64,000 bases of DNA from Pleurocapsa sp. MO_226.B13 (lineage in GTDB: Bacteria > Cyanobacteriota > Cyanobacteriia > Cyanobacteriales > Xenococcaceae). Position 1 is the stretch's first letter; every line of letters starts with the position of its first letter. The position numbers and the translations under genes are program-made. Positions 63,876 through 64,000 of this stretch are shown in pieces. The notes below the pieces were generated by a model that saw only the letters and a program-made list of their open reading frames with translations, did not search any database and had not been told where the DNA came from. The DNA lies in assembly GCA_030064795.1 (NCBI GenBank), contig JASJEI010000006.1, positions 5,743 through 69,742 on the forward strand. Direction: 5' to 3'.

Positions 63876-64000
63876 ATGAAAAAAATAATTATTTTACTAC
63901 TAATATTTTGCTTGGCGATCGAGATTACCTTCCCTGCCTATGCAGCAACACTCACTCCACCAGAAAATAGTATGACTACTCGATGCGAAAACATTACTAA
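63876..64000 (+). CDS. Secreted protein, N-terminal part only
   Basis: 41 codons before the window ends. The start is a clear Sec signal peptide: MKKIIILLLIFCLAIEITFP followed by AYA-A, a signal peptidase I site after ~23 residues, then TLTPPENSMTTRCENIT. The mature domain is not in the window, so no function can be given. A pyrimidine-rich stretch, not a Shine-Dalgarno, precedes the ATG. Confidence 0.6.
   Translation, partial: MKKIIILLLIFCLAIEITFPAYAATLTPPENSMTTRCENIT

Overview
The window is a stretch of a cyanobacterial chromosome. The palindrome GCGATCGC (HIP1) is dense throughout, and the gene content is specific to oxygenic photosynthesis: psaC, the allophycocyanin-like core subunit apcF, rod-core linker cpcG, bilin lyase cpcS, phycobilisome-degradation peptide nblA, bicarbonate transporter bicA, and a cyanobacterial-type terminal oxidase. 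The DNA is moderately AT-rich and intergenic spaces are often 300-700 bp. No heterocyst or nif genes are visible. I infer a unicellular or pseudofilamentous phycobilisome-bearing cyanobacterium (Pleurocapsales or Chroococcales are plausible), but the order cannot be fixed from this window.

Layout. 1-3128 is accessory: a transposase remnant, a small tyrosine recombinase, and the 3' half of the RNA ligase gene rtcB. That half begins with the C-terminal end of one intein and carries a complete second intein with a LAGLIDADG endonuclease. 3.5-6.8 kb holds a Uma2-type nuclease, a cysteine-less peroxiredoxin-like protein and a secreted subtilisin-like protease. 7.0-13.1 kb is a nitrogen-assimilation block on the minus strand (amt, type III glutamine synthetase glnN, type I glutamine synthetase glnA) with GTA-N8-TAC NtcA boxes upstream of amt and glnA. 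13.7-18.2 kb has apcF, a CIRCE-controlled groES-groEL operon and an HCF173-like SDR/CIA30 protein. 18.6-28.6 kb is a sodium/bicarbonate block: bicA, a CPA2 Na+/H+ antiporter and an eight-gene mrp operon with duplicated mrpD.

28.6-31.3 kb is a decayed zone: a ribosomal-protein-S1-like pseudogene is split by an intact beta-propeller/RTX protein gene, followed by a sulfotransferase-like remnant. 31.3-35.1 kb has speD, a DUF6464 protein, a LivH-type permease, a TerB/Mo-nitro_C protein and rluD, whose reading frame lacks a standard start codon. 35.4-38.6 kb is a phycobilisome turnover group: cpcG (TTG start), cpcS, nblA (55 codons) and a PedR-like redox regulator. Pyruvate kinase and a Ycf29-like response regulator follow.

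41.4-41.85 kb is three tandem copies of a ~156-bp unit, each starting with a TTTGAC-TATTC-GTCAAA palindrome or a near match. Next comes an alternative respiratory oxidase operon (two DUF2231 proteins, ctaC without CuA ligands, ctaD, ctaE). 47-53.5 kb has a GNAT acetyltransferase, a GMC oxidoreductase and the dTDP-rhamnose operon rfbCDAB. 53.6-64 kb is housekeeping: a membrane J-protein, psaC, succinate-semialdehyde dehydrogenase, a cyanobacterial unknown, acpP-fabF-tkt, a transposase remnant, a B12-type radical SAM protein and the start of a secreted protein.

The most unusual items are the rtcB locus with a headless intein beside a tyrosine recombinase, the 156-bp tandem repeats with embedded operator-like palindromes, the S1 pseudogene interrupted by a whole gene, and a small family of MITE-like hairpins ending in GTAGGGTGGGC / GCCCACCCTAC. 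All functional assignments rest on reading the sequence by eye; no database search was run.
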